This document shows, in pieces, positions 23,747-32,227 of a stretch of 64,000 nt of DNA (position 1 is the first letter of the stretch; each line of letters opens with the position of its first letter). The notes beneath the pieces were generated by a model. It did no database searches. It had not been told where the DNA came from and saw only the letters and a program-made list of their open reading frames with translations. Origin of the DNA: Micromonospora_I sp040659735 (GTDB taxonomy: Bacteria > Actinomycetota > Actinomycetes > Mycobacteriales > Micromonosporaceae); NCBI RefSeq assembly GCF_040659735.1, contig NZ_JBFANZ010000004.1:124001-188000 (forward strand), in the 5' to 3' direction. Position numbers and translations under genes: made by a program.

Positions 23747-24603
23747 CCGGCTGGTTCCTGCTTCGCCGGGCGGCACCACCGTGACCTGACTGGTCGCGAC
23801 TGACACCCGCCCTCCACAGGCATGAGACCTTGCGATCCCTGACGGGCCGCCCGGGTGGCGGTCCCCGACCTGGGCATCCAAGCAGGGACACAGGCCCAAC
23901 TCGTGCTCGCCCCAGGCGGCGAGGTTCGCGGCGGCGTTGACGTCCCGGTCACAGACCAGGCCGCACGCGCCGCAGCGGTAGGTGCGTTCGGCGAGGGTGA
24001 GCTTGGATTTCGCTACACCGCACGCAGAGCACGTCTTCGACGAGGCGAACCACCGGTCCGCCGGCAGGCTCCGCCCGCCGTGGCGGACGGTCTTGTACTT
24101 GAGCTGCCGGGCCAGCTCGGCCCAGCCCTGATCGCCGATCGCCTGTGCCAGGGCACGGTTGCGCATCAGGTTCGCCGTCTTCAGTCCCTCCACGACAACC
24201 ACGGCGTGGTCGCGGGCGACCCGGGCGGTGAACGTGTGCAGCGCGTTCGCGCGTACGGCCGCGACCCGGGCAGACACTGGCCGAGCCGGGTGACGGCCTT
24301 GTGCCGGTTCGCCGAGCCCTTCTCCGCGCGGGACACCGCGCGTTGTAGGTGTTTGACGTGGCGCAGCGCGTCGCGCAGCGCCCGCACCGCGGGCAGCTCG
24401 TTGACGAGCTGCCGACCGCTGGTGGCCACCACAGCGGCGGTCTTCACCCCACGGTCGACGCCTACCACCGGCCCGGCCGGCGTGCTGTGCTGGTCGGCCG
24501 GCACCCTGAGTTCACCGCCGTAGCAGATGGTGGCGTACCAGCGCCCGTCGGAGTGACGGGCCACGTTGATGTTGACCAGCCGGGCGTGGCCGCGGCGCCA
24601 CAC
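23726..24603 (-). pseudogene. tnpB: TnpB (IS605 OrfB family) nuclease, truncated and frameshifted
   Basis: Two overlapping reading frames give one TnpB. The first (24603 down) has VWRRGHARLVN and VVGVDRGVKTAAVV with the RuvC-I Asp. The second (to 23726) has VVVVEGLKTANLMRN with the RuvC-II Glu, a CxxC...CxxC zinc finger (TCSACG, RCGACG) and CDRDVNAAANLA with the RuvC-III Asp. The break is a one-base loss near 24275-24280, where GGCCAGTG would need one more base. The N-terminal ~130 residues (RNA-binding/REC part) are missing. All nuclease residues survive, but the protein cannot be made intact. Confidence 0.85.
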
Positions 24604-24635
24604 GACGGTGATGATGACGCATGGGTACGACAGTG

Positions 24636-24660
24636 CATCACACCCTCACCGTAAGGGGGG
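24636..24660. repeat. Right terminal inverted repeat of the TnpB element
   Basis: A 25-bp exact inverse of the left repeat, ending CCGTAAGGGGGG. It lies directly before the truncated tnpB start, so the missing 5' part of the gene was lost inside the element. Confidence 0.85.
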
Positions 24661-24668
24661 CGGACCGG

Positions 24669-24872
24669 TCAGCGAAGGTCGACGAGCCGGAACGCCGCGA
24701 CGCCGGCACACCACAGAAACACGATCGCCGCCAGCGCGAGCACGATCACCAACGCGAACATCCGGTATCGCCGCAGCGTCGCCCAGAGCCGGGCCAGCCG
24801 GCGACGCCGGGGCCGCACCGCCCGGCCCCGGCGATACAGGCCGGCCGGCGGGGCGTCACGTCGCTCACTCAT
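24669..24872 (-). CDS. Small basic single-pass membrane protein
   Basis: A 67-residue protein with a strongly Arg-rich N-terminal half (about 14 Arg) and one membrane helix near the C-terminus (FALVIVLALAAIVFLWCAGV). The topology would put the basic part in the cytoplasm. No family is recognised. The start is ATG 24872, with a GTG directly before it as an alternative. Reality is supported by the sharp hydrophobic segment but not proven. Confidence 0.5.
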   Translation of the reverse strand: MSERRDAPPAGLYRRGRAVRPRRRRLARLWATLRRYRMFALVIVLALAAIVFLWCAGVAAFRLVDLR

Positions 24873-24936
24873 CACCGGCAGGCTATCCAGCCCGCCGCGA
24901 CGACCCGCCGGGATTACCGGTAGACCATCGGATCGG

Positions 24937-25299
24937 TCAGGCCTCCCAGACCAGACAGAACGGGTGGTTCGCCGGGTCCGCGTAGACCCGGAAGTCGTCG
25001 CCCTCCCCCGGCAGCCGCTTGGCGCCCAAGGCCAGCACCTTGGCCTCCGCCGCGTCGACGTCGTCGACCATCACGTCGAAGTGGAACTGCTGCGGCCGCT
25101 CCGGGTCGGGCCAGCGCGGCTCGCGCAGGTCGGGCGCCTGCTGGAACGCGACCCGGCTGGAACCGCCCTCGATCACCACCCAGTCGCCGCTGTCGCTGAC
25201 GACCGGCAGGCCGAGCAGCTCGCTGTAGAACCCGGCGAGGGCCCGGGGGTCCGGGCAGTCGATCACCACGTTGTAGAGACGTCCAATCATGCCCGTCAT
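24937..25299 (-). CDS. VOC family (glyoxalase/bleomycin-resistance fold) protein
   Basis: A 120-residue protein with the two beta-alpha-beta-beta-beta modules of the VOC superfamily: LYNVVIDCPDPRALAGFYSELLG at the start (described as VVIDCPDPRALAGFYS), VAFQQAPDLREPRWPDPE, FHFDVMVDDVDAAEAKVLALGA and the end FRVYADPANHPFCLVWE. Metal-ligand positions are partly kept (His in FHFD, Glu at the end). The substrate is unknown. The start ATG 25299 lies beside two other in-frame ATGs (25302, 25290). It ends 33 bases after the MetE-like gene start side and is transcribed in the same direction. Confidence 0.85.
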   Translation of the reverse strand: MTGMIGRLYNVVIDCPDPRALAGFYSELLGLPVVSDSGDWVVIEGGSSRVAFQQAPDLREPRWPDPERPQQFHFDVMVDDVDAAEAKVLALGAKRLPGEGDDFRVYADPANHPFCLVWEA

Positions 25300-25331
25300 C
25301 ATGACTGCCGGGTCCGACGGTTGCCGGACGG

Positions 25332-26339
25332 TCAATCCGCCTCGTAGAGCCGGCGGCCGGCGTCCCGGCACGCGGCGAGCACCGCGCGGGCGTACTCGAC
25401 GGGGGCCCCGGCCAGCCCGCAGGCCGGCGTGACGACGACCTGCCGGGCCAACTGGGTGGCGGGGAAGCTGAGGCGGTCCCAGACCTGCCGTACGCGCTGG
25501 GCGACCTGCGCCGACGACGGCGCGCGACCGCCCGGCGGCGGCAGCGCCGGCGCGGCCCCGGCGAGCAGGCCGAGCCCGGCGTCGAGCGCCTCACCGAGCG
25601 GGTCGAGGCGCTCGATCAGATCCAGGTCGAGCGCGACGGCGACGGCCCCGGACGCCTGGATGAGATCCAGCGGTACGTCGGGGGCGCAGCAGTGCACGAT
25701 CAGCGGTACGCCGATGGCGTCCACGATTCGGCGCAGCGCGTCGGCGGCGGTGCTCCCCTCGACCGAACGGTAGCTGTGCAGCCCGCTCTCCGTCGGTACC
25801 CGGCCGAGGAGCACCGTGGGCAGCGACGGCTCGTCGAGTTGCAGCACGACGGTGGCGCCGGGAACGCGGCGGGCGACGTCGGCGACGTGGCCGCGCAGCC
25901 CCTCGGCGAGGGACTCGGTGAGATCGCGCACCGCGCCCGGGTCCCGCAGCACCCGGCCACCGAGCCCGAGGTCGAGGCCGGCCGCGAGCGTCCACGGCCC
26001 GGCGGCCTGGAGCTTGAGCGGCCCGGTGAACCCCTCGGCCTGTTCGGTGAGCTCGTCCAGATCGCGCTCGCGCAGATCGAGCGCGCGCCGCAGGTCCCGA
26101 CCGGGGCGCGAGGCGACGCGCCAGGCGCCCGCGTAGAGCTCGACCGGAAGGTCGACGAGGAACGTGGCGGAACGGCCGATGAGGTCGGCGCCGGCACCGC
26201 GATCGGGCAGCTCGGGAAGATGGGGAAAATCGGGCAGCTCACCCAGCACGATTCGCTGTGCCTCGGCGGTGTCGGTGCCGGGCAGCGAGCCGATCCCGGT
26301 CGCCGATCCGGCGGGCCACGGCCATGTTTGCTCGGTCAC
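25332..26339 (-). CDS. MetE-like (cobalamin-independent methionine synthase C-terminal) protein
   Basis: A 335-residue protein with the UROD/MetE barrel. It begins TEQTWPWPAGSATGIGSLPG, a typical start of this actinobacterial subfamily. VVLQLDEPSLPTVLLG and PLIVHCCAPDVPLDLI hold the His-Cys zinc positions, and VVTPACGLAG holds the last Cys. It is half the length of full MetE and lacks the N-terminal barrel, so it probably transfers a methyl group in another context or uses a different donor. The GTG at 26339 is chosen because the conserved region starts right after it. It follows mnmA in the same direction. Confidence 0.85.
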   Translation of the reverse strand: MTEQTWPWPAGSATGIGSLPGTDTAEAQRIVLGELPDFPHLPELPDRGAGADLIGRSATFLVDLPVELYAGAWRVASRPGRDLRRALDLRERDLDELTEQAEGFTGPLKLQAAGPWTLAAGLDLGLGGRVLRDPGAVRDLTESLAEGLRGHVADVARRVPGATVVLQLDEPSLPTVLLGRVPTESGLHSYRSVEGSTAADALRRIVDAIGVPLIVHCCAPDVPLDLIQASGAVAVALDLDLIERLDPLGEALDAGLGLLAGAAPALPPPGGRAPSSAQVAQRVRQVWDRLSFPATQLARQVVVTPACGLAGAPVEYARAVLAACRDAGRRLYEAD

Positions 26340-26386
26340 GACCGCTGACTCTACCGACCTCGCGGCTCGCCGACCTTGGCGTGCCC

Positions 26387-27457
26387 TCAGTTGATGGTGG
26401 CGGAGCCGAGGACGATGTCGCCGGCCGGGTCGGGACGGTAGGCGACGACCGCCTGGCCGGCGGCGACGCCGCGCGCGGGGCGGCGCAGCTCGGCACGGAG
26501 GGAGCCGCCGTCGACGACGACCGTCGCCGGTACGGGGTCGCCGTGCGCCCGCAGCTGGACCTCGCACTCGATGGGCGCTTCCGGCAGCTCGCCGCCGGTC
26601 CACACCGGACGGATCCCGCTCACGACGGACACGTCGAGCGCCTCGGCGGGCCCGACCGTCACGGTGTTGGTCTTCGGCGTGATGGAGAGCACGTAGCGGG
26701 GACGACCGTCCGGCGCCGGCGTCTCCAGCCGCAGGCCCCGGCGCTGACCGACCGTGTACGCGTACGCACCCCGGTGTGCGCCGAGGACCGCGCCGGTCTC
26801 GGCGTCGACCACGTCGCCCGGCGCGTCGCCGAGGCGGCCGGCGAGGAAGCCCCGGGTGTCGCCGTCGGCGATGAAGCAGATGTCGTGGGAGTCGGGCTTG
26901 TCGGCCACGCCGAGGCCCCGCCGGTCGGCCTCGGCGCGCACCTCCGTCTTGGTGGAGTCGCCGAGCGGGAAGATCGACCGGTCGAGCTGGGCCCGGGTCA
27001 GCACGGCCAGCACGTACGACTGGTCCTTCGCGATGTCGACGCTGCGCCGCAGCAGCCCGTCCGGCCCGAGTCGGGCGTGATGACCGGTCACCACCGCGTC
27101 GAAGCCCAGGGCGACCGCCCGGTCCAGCACCGCGGCAAACTTGATCTTCTCGTTGCAGCGCAGGCAGGGATTCGGGGTACGTCCCGCCGCGTACTCGGCC
27201 ACGAAGTCGTCGACGACGTCCTCATGGAACCGGTCGGCCATGTCCCACACGTAGAAGGGGATGCCGATCACGTCGGCGGCCCGGCGAGCGTCGCGGGAGT
27301 CCTCCAGCGTGCAGCAGCCGCGCGCGCCCGTGCGGTAGGTCTGCGGGTTGCGGGCGAGCGCGAGGTGCACCCCGGTCACGTCGTGTCCGGCCTCGACCGC
27401 CCGGGCAGCCGCCACCGCCGAGTCGACGCCGCCGGACATCGCAGCCAACACCCTCAC
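26387..27457 (-). CDS. mnmA: tRNA-specific 2-thiouridylase
   Basis: A 356-residue MnmA. The PP-loop AMSGGVDSAVAA is near the N-terminus. NPCLRCNEKIKF holds the first catalytic Cys, and DSHDICFIADGD the second. It adds sulfur to U34 of Lys, Glu and Gln tRNAs, taking it from a cysteine desulfurase whose gene lies just upstream. GGAGG lies 8 bases before the GTG at 27457. An inverted repeat of family B lies between the two genes. Confidence 0.96.
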   Translation of the reverse strand: MRVLAAMSGGVDSAVAAARAVEAGHDVTGVHLALARNPQTYRTGARGCCTLEDSRDARRAADVIGIPFYVWDMADRFHEDVVDDFVAEYAAGRTPNPCLRCNEKIKFAAVLDRAVALGFDAVVTGHHARLGPDGLLRRSVDIAKDQSYVLAVLTRAQLDRSIFPLGDSTKTEVRAEADRRGLGVADKPDSHDICFIADGDTRGFLAGRLGDAPGDVVDAETGAVLGAHRGAYAYTVGQRRGLRLETPAPDGRPRYVLSITPKTNTVTVGPAEALDVSVVSGIRPVWTGGELPEAPIECEVQLRAHGDPVPATVVVDGGSLRAELRRPARGVAAGQAVVAYRPDPAGDIVLGSATIN

Positions 27458-27500
27458 CGCAGTACCTCCTTCACCCCTCGAGGTTAGCCCCCCGCCACGC

Positions 27501-27570
27501 CGATCTTGCAGTCGTGGTGGTGCGCGGAACGGGCCGGCCATCTCACACCGCGCAGACATCTGCAGGATCG
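27501..27570. repeat. Inverted repeat B, copy 2, between iscS and mnmA
   Basis: CGATCTTGCAG (27501-27511) pairs with CTGCAGGATCG (27560-27570) with one mismatch, and TGCGCGG pairs with CCGCGCA inside. It shares the CGATCTTGCAG core followed by GTGGTG with other B copies. It could end cysteine desulfurase transcripts. Confidence 0.7.
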
Positions 27571-27588
27571 CGCGGCAGGAGCGGCGCG

Positions 27589-28767
27589 TCAGGCGCGGGC
27601 GGAGCGGATGGCGCCGGCGCGACGCGCCCGCTCCACGGCCCCGGGGAGCGCCGCGACCAGGGCGTCCACGTCCTGCGCTGTCGAGGTGTGGCCGAGGGTG
27701 AAACGCAGCGACGAGCGGGCCCGGTCGTTGTCCGCCCCCATGGCGAGCAGCACGTGCGACGGCTGCGCCACCCCTGCCGAGCAGGCCGACCCGGTGGAAC
27801 AGGCGATGCCCTGCGCGTCGAGCAGGAGCAGCAGCGCGTCCCCCTCGCAACCGGGGAAGGAGAAGTGGGCGTTGCCGGGCAGCCGGTCGACCGGATCACC
27901 GTTGTAGACCGCGTCCGGCACCGCCTGCCGGACCCGCCGCACCAGCTCGTCACGGAGCGCGCCGACTCGGGCGGCGTACTGCTCCTGGTTCTTGACCGCG
28001 CTCTCGACCGCGACGGCGAAGGCCACGATGCCCGCGGTGTCGAGCGTGCCGGAGCGTACGTCGCGCTCCTGGCCGCCGCCGTGCAGCAGCGGCGTGCAGG
28101 GCACCTCCCGGCCGAGCAGCAGCGCCCCCACCCCGGCCGGGCCGCCGAGCTTGTGCCCGGTGATGGTCAGCGCCGCCGCGCCGCTGGCCGCGAAGTCGAC
28201 CGGCACCTGGCCGACCGCCTGGATCGCGTCGGTGTGGAACGGGACCCCGTGCCGGGCGGCCAGCGCGGCGAGGTCGGTCACGGGCTGCACGGTGCCGACC
28301 TCGTTGTTGGCCCACATCGCGGTGATCAGGGTGATCTGGTCGGCGTGCCGGTCCAGCGTGTCGGCGAGGGCGTCGAGGTCGATCCGACCGGCGCCGTCGA
28401 CCGGGAGCCAGATCGCGGTCGCCCCCTCATGCCGGGCGAGCCACTCCACCGAGTCCAGCACGGCGTGGTGTTCCATCGCGCTGGCCAGCACGCGGTCGCG
28501 CGTCGGATCCGCGCCCCGTCGGGCCCAGAAGATGCCCTTGACGGCGAGGTTGTCGCTCTCCGTGCCGCCAGCGGTGAAGATCACCTCTGAGGGGCGCGCG
28601 CCGAGAGCGGCCGCCACCCGCTCGCGCGACTCTTCCGCCCTGCGCCGCGCGTGCCGGCCGGAGGCGTGCAGCGACGACGCATTACCCACCTCACGGGCGG
28701 TGGCGACGTATGCCTCCAACGCCTCGTCGAGCATCGGCGTGGTCGCGGCGTGATCCAGATAGGCCAT
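27589..28767 (-). CDS. iscS: Cysteine desulfurase (IscS/NifS family)
   Basis: A 392-residue PLP enzyme. It opens with AYLDHAATTPMLDEALEAY. The PLP Lys is in LTITGHKLGGPAG. The catalytic loop is CSTGSACSAGVAQPSHVLLA with the active Cys. It takes sulfur from cysteine and most likely hands it to MnmA, encoded next in the same direction, for tRNA thiolation; a role in Fe-S assembly is possible too. The start is the ATG of MAYLD, with a GTG directly before it. Confidence 0.95.
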   Translation of the reverse strand: MAYLDHAATTPMLDEALEAYVATAREVGNASSLHASGRHARRRAEESRERVAAALGARPSEVIFTAGGTESDNLAVKGIFWARRGADPTRDRVLASAMEHHAVLDSVEWLARHEGATAIWLPVDGAGRIDLDALADTLDRHADQITLITAMWANNEVGTVQPVTDLAALAARHGVPFHTDAIQAVGQVPVDFAASGAAALTITGHKLGGPAGVGALLLGREVPCTPLLHGGGQERDVRSGTLDTAGIVAFAVAVESAVKNQEQYAARVGALRDELVRRVRQAVPDAVYNGDPVDRLPGNAHFSFPGCEGDALLLLLDAQGIACSTGSACSAGVAQPSHVLLAMGADNDRARSSLRFTLGHTSTAQDVDALVAALPGAVERARRAGAIRSARA

Positions 28768-28871
28768 CACCCTGCAGCCTATCGGCCGCTGCCGGAGGGC
28801 TCGGCGGCCATGGCCGACCGCGTGTCGTGATCGACAGCACGGCGCGGTCGTCGCGGCCCGGCCACCGATAC

Positions 28872-28912
28872 GGCGAGGGCCGGCGACCGCCTCGCGGTCA
28901 CCGGCCCTCGCC
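28872..28912 (-). terminator. Long hairpin terminator after etfA
   Basis: GGCGAGGGCCGG-type left arm (28872-28890) pairs with 28894-28912 over 19 bp with one G-U pair and a 3-base loop. It lies 13 bases after the etfA stop on the minus strand. No U-tract. Confidence 0.75.
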
Positions 28913-28925
28913 TCCCCAGGTCCCG

Positions 28926-29885
28926 CTACTTGCGCTTGCGGATCTCCTCGGCGGCCTGCGGTACGACCTTGAACAGGTCACCCACCACGCCGAAGTCGGC
29001 CAGTTCGAAGATCGGCGCCTCGGTGTCCTTGTTGACCGCGACGATCGTCTTCGAGGTCTGCATGCCGGCCCGGTGCTGGATCGCACCGGAGATGCCGAGC
29101 GCCACGTAGAGCTGCGGCGACACCGTCTTGCCGGTCTGCCCCACCTGGAACTGGTGCGGGTAGAAGCCGGAGTCGACCGCGGCGCGGGACGCGCCGACCG
29201 CGCCACCGAGCAGGTCGGCGAGCTCCTCGACGACCTTGAAGTTGTCGGCGTTGCCCACACCGCGACCGCCGGAGACGACCACGGACGCCTCGGTGAGCTC
29301 CGGGCGCGAGCCCTTCTGCTCGGCGACCCGCTCGACCACCCGGGCCAGCTTGTCGTTTTCGGTCACCTGGACCTCGACCTGCTCAACCGCGGGGGTGGCC
29401 GGCGCCGGGCTCGGGGTGACCGAGTTGGGGCGCAGGGTCACCAGCGGCAGGCCGCGGGTCACCTTGGACTTGACGATGGTCGACCCGGCGAACGCCACCT
29501 GGGTGGCGGTGCCGTCGGCGTCGAGCCCCACCACGTCGGTGAGGATGCCGTTGTCCAGCTTGACCGCCAGTCGCGCGGCGATCTCCTTGCCCTCCTGCGA
29601 GGAGGCGAGCAGCACCGCGGCGGGCTGCACCCGCTTGACCAGCTCGGCCACGACGGTCGCCTTCGGCGCGACCAGGTAGCCGTCGATCTCTTCGCCCTCC
29701 GCGGCGTAGATCTTCTCCGCGCCGTACTCACCCAGTTTTTCGCTCAGCTGCGCGGCGGCGCCGGAGCCACCGAGCACGACGGCGGCCGGCGTGCCCAGCT
29801 CGCGGGCCAGCGTGAGCAGCTCGAGCGTGACCTTCTTGACGCCGAAAGCCTGCGTGGCCTCGACGACGACGAGAACCTCAGCCAT
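28926..29885 (-). CDS. etfA: Electron transfer flavoprotein alpha subunit
   Basis: A 319-residue ETF alpha. The C-terminal FAD domain has VVVSGGRGVG, GASRAAVDSGFYPHQFQVGQTGKTVSPQ (seen here as SRAAVDSGF and QVGQTGKTVSP), ALGISGAIQH and AVNKDTEAPIFELADFGVVGD (as AVNKDTEAPIF). It carries electrons from acyl-CoA dehydrogenases to the respiratory chain together with EtfB. It lies 12 bases after etfB in one operon, and a long hairpin follows its stop. Confidence 0.97.
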   Translation of the reverse strand: MAEVLVVVEATQAFGVKKVTLELLTLARELGTPAAVVLGGSGAAAQLSEKLGEYGAEKIYAAEGEEIDGYLVAPKATVVAELVKRVQPAAVLLASSQEGKEIAARLAVKLDNGILTDVVGLDADGTATQVAFAGSTIVKSKVTRGLPLVTLRPNSVTPSPAPATPAVEQVEVQVTENDKLARVVERVAEQKGSRPELTEASVVVSGGRGVGNADNFKVVEELADLLGGAVGASRAAVDSGFYPHQFQVGQTGKTVSPQLYVALGISGAIQHRAGMQTSKTIVAVNKDTEAPIFELADFGVVGDLFKVVPQAAEEIRKRK

Positions 29886-29897
29886 GACTCAGACCCC

Positions 29898-30677
29898 TCA
29901 CACGAACTTTTCGGTGGCGAGGAACTCGACCAGCTTCACGCCGCCCTCGCCCTCGTCGGTGATCTTGGCGCCGCCGGAACGCGACGGGCGCTTGGTGTGC
30001 TCGACGACGGCGCTGGTCGCACCCTCGAACCCGACCTCCGACGCGGCCACGCCGAGATCGGCCAGGGAGAGCGTCTGCAGCGGCTTCTTCTTGGCGGCCA
30101 TGATGCCCTTGAACGACGGGTACCGCGGCTCGTTGATCGTGTCCCAGACGGAGACGACAGCGGGGGTCGTGGCGGTGACCACCTCGTACCCCTCTTCCGT
30201 CTGCCGCTCAGCGGTGAGCGTCGAGCCCTCCACGGTGAGCTTGCGCGCACCGGTCAGGGCGGCGACACCGAGCCGCTCGGCCAGCATGTGCGGCATGACC
30301 TGCACCCGGCCGTCGGTGGACTCCGCGCCGCAGATGACGAGGTCGGCGTTGAGCGTGCCCAGCGCGGCGGCGAGCACCTTCGAGGTGGCCACCGCGCAGG
30401 AGCCGTGCAGCGCGTCATCGAGCACGTGTACGGCCTTGTCCGGCCCCATCGACAACGCCTTGCGGATCGACTCGGTGGCCCGGTCGGGACCCATCGTCAA
30501 GATGGTGACCTCGCCGCCGTTGGCCGCCTGGATCTTCAACGCCTCTTCGATGGCGTACTCGTCCATCTCGTTGATGACGTTGTTTGCCGACCCCCGGTCG
30601 ACGGTGTTGTCGTCACTGCGCAGGTTGCGCTCCGCGCCGGAGTCGGGCACCTGCTTGACGAGTACGACGATGTTCAT
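29898..30677 (-). CDS. etfB: Electron transfer flavoprotein beta subunit
   Basis: A 259-residue ETF beta. It begins MNIVVLVKQVPDSGAERN. NEMDEYAIEEALKI, VTILTMGPDRATESIRKALSMG and the ADLVICGAESTDG segment of the AMP/adenine-binding site are typical. It is the first gene of etfB-etfA. AGGAGGG lies upstream but at a long distance (about 14 bases). The 280-bp gap before it should hold the promoter. Confidence 0.97.
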   Translation of the reverse strand: MNIVVLVKQVPDSGAERNLRSDDNTVDRGSANNVINEMDEYAIEEALKIQAANGGEVTILTMGPDRATESIRKALSMGPDKAVHVLDDALHGSCAVATSKVLAAALGTLNADLVICGAESTDGRVQVMPHMLAERLGVAALTGARKLTVEGSTLTAERQTEEGYEVVTATTPAVVSVWDTINEPRYPSFKGIMAAKKKPLQTLSLADLGVAASEVGFEGATSAVVEHTKRPSRSGGAKITDEGEGGVKLVEFLATEKFV

Positions 30678-30807
30678 CGCGCTTCGACGACCCTCCTGTA
30701 GGTGTTGCGACGCTCGCCCGATATCGGGTTCTCGGGCGCAGCCTCCCGCTTTCCTGATTGCTCGGTCAAATGCGAGCGCCGCGGGATTGCCCACCAGCCA
30801 CGTTACT

Positions 30808-30840
30808 CGCTAGTAGCATCCCGCCAACGGGCACCTAGCG
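30808..30840. other. Imperfect hairpin upstream of etfB
   Basis: CGCTAG (30808-30813) and CTAGCG (30835-30840) flank TCCCG/CGGGC inner bases around a short loop, in the etfB promoter region. It may be an operator or, reading the other way, the end signal of the minus-strand gene to its right. The rest of 30678-30957 holds nothing recognised. Confidence 0.3.
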
Positions 30841-30957
30841 TGACACAGCGCACCGCCGGGAAGATCAGTGGGGTCTGAGTGGATTTGACGGGAGCTAGCG
30901 CGAAACGTCCCTAAAGTCCGCACCGGGTACGCGCGTCCGACCACCCCCGCGGTCCGG

Positions 30958-31371
30958 TCAGTCGCCCCGGCCGAGGGCGCTCCTGACCTTGCTCAGCGCT
31001 GCCGCCTCGGGCGCGTCGACGCCCTCGGCCGCGCCGGCCGTACGCAGCGCCGCGGTGACGACGGTGTCCCGGTAGTTGTCGAGCTCGCCGGGTGCCTTCG
31101 CGCGCAGGATCTCCACCGCGCGCCGCAGCGCCGGCAGCGCCTCGCGCTCCACCTCGTCCGGCGTGCCCTGCCCCAGCCGCGGCAGATCACCCGTGGTCAA
31201 CACCGCGTTGACCAGACCGGTGGAGCCGGCGAAGGCGTCGGAGGCGGCGAAGCTCTCCTTGACCATGGAGAGCAGACCGGGTTCGGCGCTGGAGACCAGG
31301 AAGACCGCGCCGAACGCGGCGGCCTTGAGTGTCATCCGCTCATCGTCGGTCAGCGACTCAGCCACAGTCAC
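30958..31371 (-). CDS. Conserved actinobacterial protein of unknown function
   Basis: A 137-residue helical protein with ESLTDDERMTLKAAAFGAVFLVS, then SFAASDAFAGSTGLVNAVLTTG and a final VEILRAKAPGELDNYRDTVV (each cited in part). I recognise it as a small conserved actinobacterial family without known function. The GTG start overlaps the stop of the upstream GNAT gene by 4 bases (GTGA), so the two are translated together. No catalytic motif or membrane segment is clear. Confidence 0.75.
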   Translation of the reverse strand: MTVAESLTDDERMTLKAAAFGAVFLVSSAEPGLLSMVKESFAASDAFAGSTGLVNAVLTTGDLPRLGQGTPDEVEREALPALRRAVEILRAKAPGELDNYRDTVVTAALRTAGAAEGVDAPEAAALSKVRSALGRGD

Positions 31372-32186
31372 GGAGTGTAGACGTACGGGGTCGTCGTGGT
31401 GACCGCGACGAAGCCCAGCCGCTGCAGGATGGGGCGGCTGGCATCGGAGGCATCGACCTGCAGCATCGTGCACCCCCGCACGGACGCGAGCCGCGCACGG
31501 TAGGCGACCAGGGACCGGTAGATGCCGCGGTGGCGCCATTCGGGCAGCGTCGAGCCGCCCCACAGCGTGGCGAAGCCGCTGCCCGGGACGTAGCGGATCC
31601 ACCCGGCGGAGACCACCTCTCCGTCGGGCGCGTCGTCGCTCTGGCCGGCCTCCGCCACCACCACGGTCAGCGCCTTGGGGTCCGCGGCGATCTCCTTCTC
31701 CAGCCCGTCCGCGAGCCAGCCGCGCGGCTCGTTCCAGACCACCTCCGTCATCGCCACGATCCGGTCCAGGTCCGCGCGGGCCGTCACCTCGCGCAGGCGT
31801 ACGCCATCGGGCGGTACCGGCAACGTGTCGGCCAGCGGCGCGACCGGCCCGATCACGACCGTCTCCTGCTCCTCCGGCTCGAAGCCGGCCGCGCGCAGCC
31901 GGTCGGCGAGATCAGCCGGCTCGTCGTGGCCGTGCAGCTTCCATTCCACCGGCTCGTCCAGCTCGGTGAAGAGCGCGCGCTGCCGGGCGATCAGAGCGTC
32001 CAGGTCGGCGCCGGTGAGCCCGTCGAGGGTGCGGTAGGTGAGGAACCCGCCGTGATCGAGCCCCCGGATCCGGATCAGCGGACCGTCCCGCTCGACGCTG
32101 ACGCCGGGCGGAACCGGATCGGGCACAGCGGCCCGCAGCCGGGCATCGTAGGCGTCGCGCAGCGTATTGACGTCCAAATCGGTCAC
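31368..32186 (-). CDS. GNAT family N-acetyltransferase
   Basis: A 272-residue acetyltransferase with a degenerate N-terminal half and a C-terminal GNAT fold. The acetyl-CoA loop is LPEWRHRGIYRSLVAYRARL, preceded by the beta-4 strand ATLWGGSTL, and followed by LQVDASDASRPILQRLGF. The substrate is unknown. The start is a GTG. It is coupled (GTGA) to the small downstream gene and is divergent from the DUF202 genes, with a 41-bp gap. Confidence 0.85.
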   Translation of the reverse strand: MTDLDVNTLRDAYDARLRAAVPDPVPPGVSVERDGPLIRIRGLDHGGFLTYRTLDGLTGADLDALIARQRALFTELDEPVEWKLHGHDEPADLADRLRAAGFEPEEQETVVIGPVAPLADTLPVPPDGVRLREVTARADLDRIVAMTEVVWNEPRGWLADGLEKEIAADPKALTVVVAEAGQSDDAPDGEVVSAGWIRYVPGSGFATLWGGSTLPEWRHRGIYRSLVAYRARLASVRGCTMLQVDASDASRPILQRLGFVAVTTTTPYVYTP

Positions 32187-32227
32187 CCGTCAAGGCTACG
32201 GCGAGCGGCAAACGGATAATCGGGGTT

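Larger units (their letters stand above)
23649..24660. mobile_element. 1.0-kb decayed TnpB element bounded by 25-bp inverted repeats
   Basis: The interval is bounded by identical 25-bp inverted repeats (23649-23673 and 24636-24660) that begin CCCCCCTTACGGTGAGGG. Inside, on the minus strand, is a 5'-truncated and frameshifted tnpB. Autonomous IS605/IS607-type elements normally have subterminal hairpins rather than long terminal inverted repeats, so this form is unusual. It inserted between the pemK-like gene and a small membrane gene without breaking either. Confidence 0.8.
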
